Part shown: piece after piece, positions 24,060 to 36,446 of the stretch
Layout: each line of letters starts with the position of its first letter
Position numbering within the stretch: position 1 is the first letter of the stretch
DNA from: Melampsora larici-populina 98AG31
Taxonomy: Eukaryota; Basidiomycota; Pucciniomycetes; Pucciniales; Melampsoraceae
NCBI RefSeq assembly: GCF_000204055.1
Contig: NW_006768779.1
Location: 524,350 to 588,349 of the forward strand
Direction of reading: 5' to 3'
Length of the DNA: 64,000 bases
The notes under the pieces: generated by a model
What the model saw: the letters and a program-made list of their open reading frames with translations, nothing else
The model's database searches: none
What the model was told of the DNA's origin: nothing
Made by a program: the position numbers and the translations under genes

Positions 24060-25763
24060 TTGAACCCGATTTCCTGAAAAGAGATGAAAGGAAAAAACAG
24101 AGAGAGATGTGAGTGATTGATTTGATGAGTTGAGTAGAAGATGAACTGACTTCAGGATGTATGATGAACGGTTGAACTTGAAATGTGAAAAAGGATGAGA
24201 AATGTGAAAAAGGAGAGTGAAGTGAGTAGAAGTTGTCAGAAAAAGGGAATCAGCAGTCAAGAAAGGATTCGAGTTTAAAAAGTGAATTTTGATTGAGACT
24301 GACGAGTTGAGTTGAGTTGAAGTTGATTGAGGTTTTTTTTTTAAAAATGGTAAACTGGATGAGCAGCGGCTGTGTTGTCAAACGAATCTCAAATTCAAAA
24401 GACACAAAACGGTTCAATGGGAAAAGCTAGTGGCTGAGTTTAGAATTTGAAGTCTTTTACCAGCTTAATCCTAGGGTTTTTTACCTAATTTAGACTTAAT
24501 TTCAATCAGACTAAACTCTTTTGTCCATTTTCTCAGAAAAACCCAAGCCCTCGAGCCACTCAATGTCTCACGTTTGATCATCTCCGCTGAAACCTCAACT
24601 GTAAGATTTTTAACTTGCTTTTCATCCCGAGCTTTTACGTCTCATCGATCGAACAAACTAGAACCTTCGTCTCAAGATGACAAACAAACAAATCATCTCA
24701 TCACTTCAACTTACAAATCCTCATCATCCATACTTACGACTACAATGACCATTTGTTTCGGACTCTCAAAGATCAAACTTTTAATCTTGGCAGGCAGTTA
24801 CTCAGCTCGTTGTAACCAACACCACGGATCATGAATTCTATCACCAGAACAGATCAATTTCATGTCCACAATGGGCAAGAATCTATGTATCTCCAAAGCG
24901 ATCAGTCCATTCATGAAAAAGAAACTAAAACTCAGTTTATCTTGCTCTGTTTCGGTCATTTCTTCATTTTCGGTGTTGTATATGTGTCAAATGAATTCCT
25001 GTTGCTCAGCAACCCACTTCACATACCAGTCATGACAGGTAGATGATCGTTTTGAGAAACCTTTCAAGAACGACCCACTCCATGAGCGATCTTGAAGCAT
25101 TAAGGGTCTTGGAAATCTTCGGTGACAAAAATCATCGAATCTCCTCCAGAGTTGTGAAACTGACGGCTTTTGAATCGTTGGACAAATCCCGCGAGACAAT
25201 CCAAAAGAGATCTTCCCAAAGATGTGTTCTATGTGATGTGTGATCCCAACAAGCCCCTTGCTATCAGTCTATATATATACTTCTTATATGTATGGCACTG
25301 GGCAGGAATAGATCCTCATCTGAGAGTCAGATAGGATTAAAAAATTTCAAACAAAGCAGGGCAATGAATGTATCAGATGACTCTTGCAGCTTATTTGCTA
25401 CAGCACATTAATGTGTGGATCCCCTAGCAAAAAGTTTCTTTCAAATCGAAATTGAGTTGAGTTCATGAAGACTTTCTGGTGGGCATTTAAATGATTAACT
25501 CTACTTTGAAGATCTAGAATAGCTCAGGTTAAATGTAAGTAAACCCTTGATCCTCAACACGCAAGAAATGTGATGAATGAATCAACATGCATGAAAGTGT
25601 GGTCAAATCAAATGTTTGGGGTTTTCATAACACTTCAATGTTGTATATAGTCATAGGTCAGAGTGAGCCATGTTAGTAGAACCAAGGTTTTATCACACTA
25701 GGTTGTCATGATCTTGTGATTATCAGCTTGCTGTGTTGTTGCTTTCTGAAAAAAATAGATCTA
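24060..25763. other. Intergenic, weak open frames only
   Basis: The left part is the antizyme leader. Plus-strand frames at 24574-24834 (86 codons), 24831-25046 and 25043-25243 are in different frames and show no domain. A small unrecognised plus-strand gene cannot be excluded, but no splicing that links them was found. Confidence 0.3.
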
Positions 25764-25852
25764 CAGTCAATTTCACAAAGCTTGGAAAGAATTCCGCGCC
25801 AATTTGCTCAAGTTTGGCGGGCAAAAGTTTCCAAGCTTTCTGAAATCGACTG
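25764..25852. mobile_element. 89-bp mariner-type MITE, copy 1
   Basis: The termini are CAGTCAATTTCACAAAGCTTGG and the inverse CAGTCGATTTCAGAAAGCTTGG, flanked by TA on both sides. The whole unit folds into a near-complete hairpin (inner arms CGCCAA / TTGGCG). A second 89-bp copy at 62537-62625 differs at four positions. CAGT ends with TA duplications are typical of Tc1/mariner relatives. Confidence 0.85.
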
Positions 25853-26025
25853 TATATATTGACCATCTCATTTCTTCAATCCCAAAGATTGTTGAAATTG
25901 ATTGCTAAATTGGGATAAGTTAGGTAGTTTTCTTCAATCAGATTGTAAAGCAAAAAATAATCATTTCCAGAAGAGTTATGGAAAGATAACTCAAGAATGT
26001 CTTGGAATCACTAGTAACAAATGAT

Positions 26026-26201
26026 CTGAAAGCGTGTGCTTCAGCACTTAGATCACAACCACCGACAAAACTTATAAAGGATAACTCTGACCTATACAAA
26101 GGTTCAGATAGATTAGTTAAGCTATCACTATTTGATAGCTGATCTCTGGAGAAAACTAAGAGATGAAGATTTCTCTTCCCAAAGATAATAATTGTATTCA
26201 C
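26026..26201 (-). pseudogene. Spliced retrocopy of the adjacent gene fragment
   Basis: On the minus strand three segments that are separate exons in the neighbour at 26202-26517 are joined exactly at the splice points. GGGAAGAGAA joins ATCTTCATCTC, and TTTGTATAG joins GTCAGAG. The joined frame stays open and continues downstream to a stop at 25938 (encoded text includes LLVFSRDQLSNS and VGGCDLSAEAHAF). Only a few substitutions separate it from the exons, one at a CpG. The protein family is not recognised. Confidence 0.8.
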
Positions 26202-26517
26202 CTGAAAGCGTGCGCTTCAGCACTTAGATCACAACCACCGACAAAACTTATAAAGGATAACTCTGACCTATAACCACAACAACAAAGATTAGAAACTTAG
26301 AGGTAAGATTGAAAGAGATGAAAAGAACAATTTGGTACCTATACAAAGGTTCAGATAGATTAGTTAAGCTATCACTATTTGATAGCTGATCTCTGGAGAA
26401 AACTAAGAGATGTAGATCTATATGAGAAAAATTGAAATTGAAATTAAGACAACAGTTAACTCGATTGAAGATTTATTAAAAAGTGAAATGTTACTTACTT
26501 CTCTTCCCAAAGATGGG
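26202..26517 (-). CDS. Intron-containing parent fragment of unknown gene
   Basis: Exon segments identical or near-identical to the copy at 26026-26185 are split by two introns. One has donor gtaagtaac and acceptor tcatatag (about 89 nt); the other has donor gtacca and acceptor ggttatag (about 69 nt). The last segment ends at CACGCTTTCAG followed by gtgaat, another plausible donor, so the intronless copy may sit in its next intron. No start codon or complete gene could be built. Product unknown. Confidence 0.45.
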
Positions 26518-27490
26518 GAAAAGAGAAGTAAGATGAATTAAGCAATGTGAGTTATAAGTACTCGTTGATTTGATTACATTGGGGTGATTAAATGATGTCA
26601 TTCTTCAATTTCACGTATGATGTCATTTCTAATGTGTCTTATAACATTACACTTGTATTTACTCTTCTGTTCATTATAATGCACTTGTTCAAGTCGATTG
26701 AACACTTCAACATAACTTTCAGTTGATGATGTGAATGTTCAAAAACTAAGAGATGGATGGTTTACAAATCAGATCATGTATGTCAGTTATACCATACACC
26801 TTCAAAGGGGGGATTTGAAGTGAAAATCTTACAGATGCAAAGTTGGGTGCTTGGAATGGGTGGTTTCTTACACAATAAGATAAGCCAGAGAGATACAATA
26901 CCATCCTGATGGTGAACGTTTTTTTAGGGAAATACAAAACATGGATTACATAGAAGGGTAGGATTGAATGAATTGAAAAGAATTTAAGAAAAACAAATGT
27001 CTGGATACAATCAACTTGATCATATGTTGATTTATGTGGTATGAATTTTGATTTTCAAATCAAGAAGAAAGAATTTTCAGTGACCTCAAACAATGTACTA
27101 CTAGTTTCCCCAAGTCAAGAGTGTGTGTTTTATAATCTAGTTTCATTTCATGCTGGTTCTTGCTACTGTGCCATAATGTTTCTCAAAGCAATATGCAGGC
27201 AAGTGAAATCAACAACATTTCGAAATGAAACTATTATTTGATGACTGTGAAAGTACTTGATATTATCTTACAATGATGTGAAATCCAATAGGGCATGAGT
27301 TGATAGCATCACATCACATCTGAGAATAATGATCTGGCAAACCTATGTTTTTATAAAACACTCCAACACCATGATCAAAATCAATTTTTACAGATGTTTT
27401 ATGAATTCAAATCCTTACCCTACCAGATATGCAGAAAGTCAGATTCTGTAGTCCCTTTTAGGTAGTGAGTTTATCAACTGAGCTTACATT
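26518..27490. other. Intergenic, no gene seen
   Basis: AT-rich; a 15-bp echo of the retrocopied exon (aaaactaagagatgg) lies near 26741. Nothing else is supported. Confidence 0.35.
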
Positions 27491-27788
27491 AGGTGCTTTC
27501 AAACTAGGAAAAAGTCGAAATTTTCACGAGAAAAATCGTCAACTGTGTAATTACAATACATGTGATACAAGACTGTAGTGCAATCACAGTTTTTCATTAC
27601 ATGCTTTTTTGCTCCTTCAAAATTGTGAAGCCCTACGAGGGAGGAGGAGGGAGGCCCTGGGAGGCCCCCTCCAAATACAAAGTCGAACTTTGTGATTGCA
27701 CTACAGCGATGTATCAGATGTATTGCAATTACACAGTTCACATTTTTTCTTGTGAACATTTCAACTTTTTCCTAGTTTGAAAGCACCT
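27491..27788. mobile_element. 298-bp MITE with long inverted ends
   Basis: The left end AGGTGCTTTCAAACTAGGAA is repeated in inverse at the right end, and the homology continues inward through AAAGT and further inverted blocks (GTAATTACA.., AGTGCAATCAC..). The TA at both borders (27490-27491 and 27788-27789) could be a target duplication, with ATT as an alternative. The loop is G-rich (GGGAGGAGGAGGGAGG near 27640). No coding capacity. Confidence 0.75.
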
Positions 27789-28764
27789 ATTGGAATGGAA
27801 TGATAAAAAGTAGAGTTCATACATTGATAGCTTGTGGATGGTGGACACTGCAAACCTGACATGCTCATAAATCCCCACATTACACACTTGTTCCTATACT
27901 TGATCAACAAAAATGAAATTTGACCCATGATTATCATTCAAGATTTGAATAGCAGATATTAGGTTTTCTGAGATGACTGACTATTTTAACTGAAACTTCA
28001 TATTACCATGGACAATATCATGGTTTGATCACTTGGGCACTATATCTGAGGCAGTGAGCAAGCAAGAATACCTCAGATTCAACAATCAAAGACATCTTAT
28101 TTGGTGGTGTTCTGTTCAGGTCCCCATTGATTAAACTGGCTAATCTTCTTGACCTTTCTCTTCACCTGCTGTCTGAGGTATTCCTGGGATATGCAAGGTA
28201 TACTGGATTTTCAAGTTGAAACAACATCATAGTAGAGGACATCAATTGCCTGCTGAAGTTGACTATCAAGTATTACAATTGGTACTCATTGACTTCAGGT
28301 ATTACAATCAGTAGAGAGTAGTGTTGTTTTTCATGAAAAAACTGCAATTGAGTTCCAAAATTTCTGCACAAAGGGATTTTTGTTATCTTTGAACTTGGCT
28401 CAGAGTCATGCTCATTGAAATCTGATAACCACTGGGTGCTCAATGGAAACCTCTTCAAGGCCCTACATTTTGGCAGTTATGGGTTTTACATGTGATAGTT
28501 TTTGCCAGTTTTAGTGTGTGAGTTGTAGAAGTTGAACCCATGACGTCATTTTCTGTTGACCACGATACCTAAATTTGATGTAGCGATGTCGTGAAAACCT
28601 TCCACCCTTCGAACATCCTCGCTAAACCTGATTTTGATTTCGCCAGCTTACAACAAGAGAATAGCCTCCAGGAATCTGTTCTTGTCCATCGTTATCTCCC
28701 CTCTCGGAATCATTCACGCGCACCAGCTCCAAACCCACAGCTCAATAAAACTCGAGTCTTCGTG
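27789..28764. other. Intergenic, upstream of the RPEL gene
   Basis: No gene is recognised. The frame at 28591-28788 overlaps the 5' region of the RPEL gene and is more likely leader sequence. Another minus-strand frame at 28273-28458 has no support. Confidence 0.35.
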
Positions 28765-29732
28765 ATGGGTAAGTTGATCATGTACTAGAGCTGAGGTTCA
28801 CTTCAATGTGCCATGCACTATAGTGCGACTCAAGACATCATTGGATAGGCCCTCAATGAATCCGTGTTTTCCGACAACTCCTCGATTTGCAAACCAAGAT
28901 GCTGATGTCTCTGCCCTTGAATTCTGGCATTTCTTCCCAATCCTTCGAATTGTCCTCTTGCCGGACCTTGATCGAAACAACTTTGTATGATTGGTGGTCT
29001 TAAAGGTGCGGGTTGTATCCGATCTCGAAAATGATTTACGGAACTCTGAAAATTGACAAGGTTTGAATACAATTCAGCAGCTGATCCAACGTCTGCACAA
29101 GAACTGGAAGACGTTAAGGACCTTGCGGCCAGAGAAGCAGAGGTCAGTCAGAAAGAAATCTTTCTTTCCAGGCTTAATTGACTTCATTATGATTATGTGG
29201 CTAAAATGGCGTTGCTATTTCGATCCTGCTTTGTGTCCTATGCTATGGAAGGCGAAAGCGAAGCTCGAAAAGCTATTAGCCCATAGACCGGAAAAGACGG
29301 AACTTGTCGAGAAGAACGTTTTGAAGCCTGGGTAAGCCAAAGTTGAAAACTCGTTTCCGATGATGCGCAATTCATCAGTTATTCCTTGTTCGAAACCACA
29401 CGTGTTCAGGAACTTGGATCCATCATTGCAGGTAAGTCTACCTGCCAAGCGCTTCTCGCCTTTGATGACATATCCAGTTGCTAAGGTTGATGCACGACAC
29501 TCTAGGCAACGCAAATTGAGTTGGCCAAAAATCAGTTGGAAGACAAACTCAACGTAGCGCTCTCTCATCGACCCAAGCCGGATGAACTAGTGAAAGAGGG
29601 AATTCTGAATGGTCAGTTTCATTTTTCACATTGGTGCTTCATCCAGCAACTGGTTTCATGAATCTGTTTTTTTGCTTTCACCCATGTCTTGATACCGTAG
29701 AGGATGAAGCACCTGCGATAAAACACGAGTAG
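28765..29732 (+). CDS. Small RPEL-repeat protein
   Basis: Six exons (28765-28768, 29078-29142, 29252-29331, 29410-29431, 29506-29611, 29701-29732) give 102 aa in frame. The first coding exon is only ATGG. The protein begins MAADPTSAQELEDVK. Two RPEL motifs follow: LAHRPEKTELVEKNVL and LSHRPKPDELVKEGIL, separated by NLDPSLQATQIELAKNQ. The end is EDEAPAIKHE. RPEL motifs bind monomeric actin in animal MRTF and Phactr proteins; small fungal RPEL proteins are known but less understood. No other domain is present, so an actin-linked role is inference. Every junction uses GT-AG and phases agree. Confidence 0.88.
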
Positions 29733-32014
29733 CTTTACATATAAAGCAATAAGGTAAATATAGTCAGCCTTGATGGTCAAGTCCAATGATCCACAAGTCT
29801 TCGTCACTTTCTATAGAGGACGATCGATGAAGTGATGACAGGTGACACCTGGATTGATATCATGGCAAATTATGCGCAAGTATGCTCTTCATAGGATACA
29901 AGCAAGAAGTCACAAAAGCCGTTGTATCCACCCTTCACATTAATTCGTTGCTAGCGCCTCTTTTTACTACCTTGTTGCAGATAGTTAAGTCTTTTGCATG
30001 TCAATGAACCAGGTGTTGGATTGATTCTGATCATATTAGCTGTCAGCCAGGACACAAGATGTGATATCTCTTGCATAAGGTGCAAGCAATAACCTCTAAC
30101 TGAAACTTGTCAAAGTTGGACAGCACCTGACCACCCCCAGCCAATATTTTTGGTTTCAACTGATGGTACAGTGCAACTAAATTGCAGGTCTATCAATCCA
30201 CTCCCAAAAGGAGAGTTGGCTATTGAAAAAAGCTGGAACCAACTATTTTTGGAGACTTAAGGAATCATATCAAAAACTGAAAGTTTGTTGTGATGTCATT
30301 GATGACATGCACTGCCAGCGTTGATAGGTTCCTTGATGGGAACATGATTGCGAGTAGAATGGGTCATTAAATCATCTTGCACTGCACATCTGAGCCATAA
30401 ATCATAGGCTACAATATGCAACCAACTGTGCCCCACCAAAAAGACACACCAATTTTTGGTTGTATATATGACCCAAAAAACCAATTTGGTAAACCAAACT
30501 GCAACAAAAGCCTCATACATATTTTTGCACATATGTGCAAAAATCATACATATTCTCCAAAACAACTTTTAGTTGCTAACTTAACTAAGTCCAAATCTTG
30601 TGCCTCTCATTTGAAAGTTTGCAGCTCGAGTTAAGTTAGTTTTAGTTGTTCCTTTTCAAATAACTGCATCTGCAATCTCTTGCCTTCTCTCACCTCTCTT
30701 TCTTCTCAAGCTAAATACCGCTTTGTCTTTCTTTGTACCTGGCTGTTTTTTCTCTCTTATGACGACCAACATCCACTCATCATCAGCTCAACCTCAATCA
30801 TTTTAAACTTTACAAATTCAAAACCAGTTGATCTCATCAACTATCTCTTATAAACCTGACTTCAAACTTGTTTACCATCCAACCCAACTTCTTGTGATTC
30901 AAGTTACAATTCCAACTGTTTTCTCTTTCACATTCAAACTCATTCAATTTGAATCCAATTTGATTTATCATGTGCAAAAACTTGAAGTGCTTGTAACAGA
31001 ACTATAACTGAAGTTTGAGCATGAGCGCTAGTACAAAGATAGTTGAGAGTGATGTAGGAAGAGTGAAATTTGGTTGATAGTTGAGCTTGAAGAAGTCAAT
31101 GATCTTGTTTATCAAATGGCAATGGCATTGTGATCAATGGTCTTAAGAATTTGATCATACATATTTCACTTTCTATATGCTTACCAAATGTTCCTAACAA
31201 ACATGTGATTGTGTGATTTTACATAGACGTACCCGGTGAGAAAATTTCTCACTGTGATGTAAAAGTTGCATTAAGTCATTAATGCTTTTGTTTACCAAAG
31301 TGGGTGTACAGGTCTGCTCAGCTATCTGCTTATCTGGACAAGCAAATTGCATGTAATACATTCTGTGACTTTGTTCAGATTGAGACACACATTTCAAAGA
31401 ATTGACTACATATATCACAATGGCTACTCAGGAAATATTCATGAAGCTGTTTAATGGTAGGAGAAGGGGAATTTGGTTGCTAGAACCCATGTTCCCATTC
31501 AGGAACCTTTTTAATGCTGGCAGTGAAAGGCTTAAACTTCAGAATGACTTTGTGGAATTGAGCTAGAAAGATAGTGACTTACCTTTGCAGTGTTGTGGTT
31601 GAGAAAGGGAGCATGTGCAGGTGTTTCTGTTGAGATTGAATGAAGTACTGATAGTCCGTAACTGTTACTTATACACAATTGTACCCTTCAAGAGAGGTAA
31701 CTATCTACTTGCATGTGCAAGTCTGATTGATGCCAATGGAAAATGGCCACCAGTGTGGCCCAAGTGAACTGGGTTGCTTCCATGAATGATCTTCTTATGT
31801 ACATGCATGCTTGTAGACCAAGTCTGCGCAAAAGTTCAAGAATTTTGCACCTGGCCCTCTGAGCCATCTTCTGTCTCTCCTTTCAGCTGGTCTTGAACGC
31901 AAAGGATGTCACAACTTTCCATGGCTGTGAGTCTTGGAAGCATGATCAATGATGGTAGATGCCACGGGGCTTGCAAAAATCGTCCAACAAGTAGAACTCC
32001 ACCAGTGCTTGCAA
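29733..32014. other. Intergenic repeat-derived DNA, no gene seen
   Basis: A perfect 22-bp palindrome centred near 30532 has core TTTTTGCACATATGTGCAAA. The stretch at 31290-31480 is related to 39450-39620 (shared ACAGGTCTGCTCAG and later ACTACATATA blocks), indicating a dispersed repeat. No intact coding region. Confidence 0.4.
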
Positions 32015-32021
32015 GTGAAAG

Positions 32022-35000
32022 CAACACTGGGTAAGCTGAGCTCTCCGTAGCTGCAGCGCGGCGGAGCGGAGCGGTTTTTTTGTCCCGCTGCGTAACAAAG
32101 GAGCGTAGCTCTTTTCAGAAGTACCCCGCAGAGCTACGGGCCCGGGCAAAAAGTCCTTTTTTGTAAAAAGCTACGCTGCGGCACGGGTAGCACCGATATC
32201 CGGCACCGTTAGCTCCCGTGCCGTGGTCAAAATCCCCAACCTGTATGAATCACCACCTTCCTTGATATATCCTAATCTGGCACTTCATACGCCACTAAAC
32301 GAACACGCACAGATGCTATTTCCCCCAATCTGGACATCACATCGACACATGCGGCGTAACCCACAGACCAGGGACTCGATGGCGAGGTATTGGATGGTCA
32401 ACAAGGTAACTGCTGTCTTTTTCTCTCTTTCAATCTCAATCCTACTTAAATTGTCTTCACTTATTTCTTTTATTCTTTTATTTGTTATCGCCCACTACTT
32501 CCTACACTCTATAGCATACTTGTAGTAGTACCATGTCGTCCGTAACCTCCGAACGTCCGTCGCGGTCTCGTAAACAGACCAGCAACCCTGGATTGATCCC
32601 TCAGAGCCCTGATTTACGACGCCGAGTCTCAATCGAAAGCATCATCCTTGCTAAGTCTCAAAACAAACGCAAGAAACAGTCAACCGGTTCTACAGTAACG
32701 GTAATCACCTCTGATGAAGAATCCGTGGCTGGAGTGATTGAATCCGAAGGTAGCTTGCCACCTTCTCCCAAGCGGAAGAAAAGTAAAGCCAAGGCTAAGA
32801 AGCATAAGAAGCAATCATCAAAGAGCGATGAGGTTAGTACACATTAATACCAATCTTAAATCCTATACAAAATTTACAATCAAAACTAATATCTTCATCA
32901 CACTTGAATCAATAGAATGCTCGAGGAAGTGTCACGAGAGAGGAGATGCGAGCTGATTCCGACGAGGAAAATCAGAAGATTGTAGCCAAGAAGCGCAAGG
33001 TTGTGAATCCCGACAGCGACGCCTGCAAAGTCAGATGTTATTACGATCCACCTTTCCACGGAGTCGACAAAAATGGCAAACCTGACGTGAGTTTCATTGG
33101 ATTTTAGTTTACCTTTTACACTTTTTCCTTTCTCTGCTCGTTTTGTTTTATTGACCATGTTTCCCTTGCCCTTGCAATTAATTGGTATAGGATCCAACCA
33201 AGGCCCCATTGTCATACCCGTGTCGATTCTGCAAGAGAGACAGGAGTGATCCAGTCCGAGTAAGCTTAAGCAACCTTACTGGCAATCTTTGAGTCCATCG
33301 AGATGGCTCTACTCAAGACAGCCGATCGGATGTTGGCTGCCCCGGTCGGCTCAAAGCTCGAGAGGAAGATCCAACCCTTGTACCCCCATCAGTTGCCGAA
33401 ACTCGTCAGGCAAACGCAAAGGCAAAAGGCCCATTGGACGACTTTGTAGTATCTACCCCATCTTCCACGTTCTTCAACCTCACCCTCAACCAAATGATAA
33501 GTACTTGGCTCATTCGCCAAGCTCTACCGTGGAATCAAATCAAAGATCCCATCCTACGAGGTATAGTCCGCTACCTGCGAAAGGACGCCCACTTGTATGG
33601 TCGACGCTGGGCTGCCGAAGAGGCAAAACAGGTTGACTTGTCACTCAAAGAGAATGTATTCTCTGGATTAAAGATATGATCACGTTTGACTGATACAGTG
33701 GTGGTAATCTCGAGTTTAACTGATGTTGGTTTAAACCACTTTTTTCAAACCTTCAAGGCTCTCAAGTCTAAGTTTAACCTGGTTCACGATGGATGGACCA
33801 CCAAGGGAAACCGCCACGCATTCATAGGGGCAGCTGTGACCTTTATAGATGACAACTGGAACTACCGAGTCCGTCACCTTGCCCTCAAATTGATCGTATG
33901 GCATCACCACGGGCCTTGGCTTGCAGAGCCTGTGGTCAACATTTTGGTCAAGCATGGTCTTTTTGAAAAGATTAGTATAGTATCTTCTAATCTTGTATGT
34001 TCTCTAAGTTCCTTTTAATTTTTTTTTTGAATTGTACTAATACCTTTTATTTATTGTATTACATGCTTTCTCAGACGACCGATTCCGGGTCAAATAACAA
34101 GACTATGGCAAAAGAGATGCACAAACAGTTCTTGGGTAAAGATCATCCCTCTTACACTTGGGACCCGGACTGTATGCATATTTTCTGTTTTTGCCACAAG
34201 ATTGCGTTGATTGTCAACGCAGGCTTGGCAGCCCTGGGTGTGAAAGCACCTCCACCTATGAAGGCAAAGGAATCCAATCGAGGCAATTTTCCCATTTTCG
34301 AAACTATCGCCGAGGAAGAAGAGGAACACCTAGCATCAGCATCGGATTCAAACGATCCAAAACAAACTTTGTGATCCAATCCGGAATTTGAAGATCAGGA
34401 TGTTGAGCATGACCTACAAGATCTGGAAGATCCACCTGAAGTACCAGCTGAACTTGATGACGAGGGGGAGTGGGACTTGGCTGACGCTGAAGAAGAGGCG
34501 TGTCCAGAACTCGCAATCGAAGAGAATGAGGCACAGCCTACCCATCGTCGAGAAGCAAACCACATTGACTTTATTTTGCGCAAGGTAAGACTGTGTTCAG
34601 AATCCGAACACCTTGCTACAGTGTACCTACTGATTGTTTTCGCACTTCACATTCAGTTGGACTTCATTGTACGTTGGATTACTCGATCTGCGGCCTGGCG
34701 CAAAGAATTCAAAAGGGTAAGTTTGCAGAAGGGCTTCAGTGGCTCACTTATAGCGGGCTATGGGATCAGATGGAACATCAAATATGTTAGCCGTCACAAA
34801 GCATGGCTTGCCCAAGACGTAAGCAGTTTTATCTCCTTTTATATTCTCAAATATAGATAGACTGACTCTAGTATATTCTTTTGTTATTTCAAGGTCATCG
34901 ACCAATTATGTCGAGATGACTTAAATATAGTCCACGCTAAGCATCGGTCAGCTTGTAAGAATAAAAAGCCTCATGGCTATTTCCACGAATTGGAAATGAC

Positions 35001-36446
35001 GACCACTGACTGGGCTCAAGTTCGTAAGATCAACGATGAGCTCGAAGTAAGTGTCCTTCTTTATTTCTTTTCATATTTTCTCTCATCTATGATTGTTTCT
35101 CACATCAATCTAATTTAATTTTCGCGTCTCTCAAGCCTTTCTTGAAGATGACCCTTGCTATGGAAGGTGATGGTCCAACAGGGTGCATGGTCATACCAAA
35201 ATATGTTGAGCTGTGCAACACGCTCAAAAAGAAAATCCAGCTGCTCAGCACGACCAATGGCATTTATCCAATGCTTGCGAAGATGAAGGAAAAAACTGTT
35301 GAATATCTCAACAAAGCCCTTGGATGCGAGACACTGGTCATGGCGACAATTCTCCATCCATTTTTCAGACTCAAATTCTTTGTAAAATGGTTTGGAGCGG
35401 ATTCTGCTGTGACTATGAAAGCTGAAGCGACCTTCCGACGTCTCCATCGCGCGTACAAGCTCTCGGCACCTGCTAAGAAGAAACAGACTGCTTCCCAACA
35501 AGCGAAATCCTCAAAGACTCCTGCAACTTCCTCCCCCAAGCCAGATATCTTTCTCAGCGACTCAGAATCAGAACCCGAGATTGAAGAGTCCGAAGATATA
35601 GCGTTGAAGAATTATTTACAAGGGACTGACAAGATGAAGGCTGAAGATTATGATGTCCAAGATTGCAAAGCAAGTTTGGAATGGTGGAAAGTGTGTTTTT
35701 CCTATTGAAATCATTTCACTTTAACTATTTCATTTTGTTTTGAAACAACAGGGTGACTAATAAAGTTCAATGTTAATTCAACATAGGTACATGAAAGGAC
35801 CTATTGAGTGATCGCACGCATGGCCAGGGACTACTTGGCATCAACAGGCTCTTATTGCGCCGCCGAGCGCATCTTTTCTTGCGCATCAGATGTTTGCTGT
35901 TCAGGTAGAGGTAGCTTGATAGCTCGAACAATCGAGATGCTTGTGTCAAGCAGATTATGGTTAAGAGAAGGTGTAGAACTCGGAACAGGCTTTGAAGACC
36001 TTGTGAAGGTCTTCAAATTGATGGGGATTCCACTGAACTGATAAACCTCAAACATTTTTCACTTTGGTGTTTCTTTTTGTTTCTCATTTTACAGTTTTGT
36101 TTTCTTTCTGTTACAACTATGTTTTCTTTATTCTATTTATACATTTCTCTACTGTCATTAAGTATACCTTCTTTTCTTTTTTCTCCTTTTGATATCAATC
36201 ACGCTACGGCTTTCTGCGGTGGAGCTGTAGCTGTTAACGCTCAACGGAGCGTGCCTGCTAAACCTGTAAACGCAGCTGTTAACGGCCGTAACGCAGCTCT
36301 GAGGAGCTGCGCTACGAGGATTTAGTTGACAGATATGCCATAAAACCGCTGCGTTAACGTGGTGACGCAGCGAGACCCCCTGGAAAACCGCTGCGTCCTC
36401 GGGTAACTGGCTCGTAGCGCGTTGCAGCGCAGCTTACCCAGTGTTG
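32022..36446. mobile_element. Autonomous-type hAT transposon, degraded
   Basis: The ends are CAACACTGGGTAAGCTG in inverted orientation. The flanks carry direct GTGAAAG (32015-32021 and 36447-36453). Both subterminal regions (about 32035-32220 and 36200-36430) are GC-rich and packed with GTAGC, GCTACG and GCAGCG words, as expected of hAT transposase binding regions. Between them is one hAT transposase gene with several stops. Length is 4,425 bp. Confidence 0.9.
32533..36041 (+). pseudogene. hAT-family transposase, multiple in-frame TGA stops
   Basis: Multi-exon gene from MSSVTSERPSRSRKQ. A basic Ser/Lys-rich N-terminus is followed by a BED-like zinc finger (YPCRFCKRDRSDPVR) and the RNase-H-like core: FNLVHDGWTTKGNRHAF, TDSGSNNKTMAKEM, FCFCHKIALIVNAGL. 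An acidic insertion follows, then PFLKMTLAMEGDGPTGCM. The C-terminal dimerisation block is ARMARDYLASTGSYCAAERI and FSCASDVC, ending GIPLN. In-frame TGA codons interrupt it at 33290-33292, 33677-33679, 34372-34374 and 35805-35807. The first falls inside the zinc finger, so no full transposase can be made from this copy. Confidence 0.9.

Noticed and set aside
24060..24260. Upstream extension of antizyme ORF1 to an ATG at 24260
   Set aside because: A pyrimidine-rich acceptor just before the ATG at 24059 marks an intron end, and the extra text looks like leader or intron sequence.
25043..25243. Plus-strand 66-codon frame as a small gene
   Set aside because: No homology, the reverse strand is equally open, and there is no supporting splice structure.
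33290..35807. In-frame TGA codons read as selenocysteine or a changed code
   Set aside because: Neighbouring genes use TGA as a stop, the hits occur in transposase genes only, and C-to-T decay explains them more simply.
32022..36446. hAT element as an LTR retrotransposon
   Set aside because: The ends are inverted, not direct, and the encoded protein has hAT rather than reverse transcriptase motifs.
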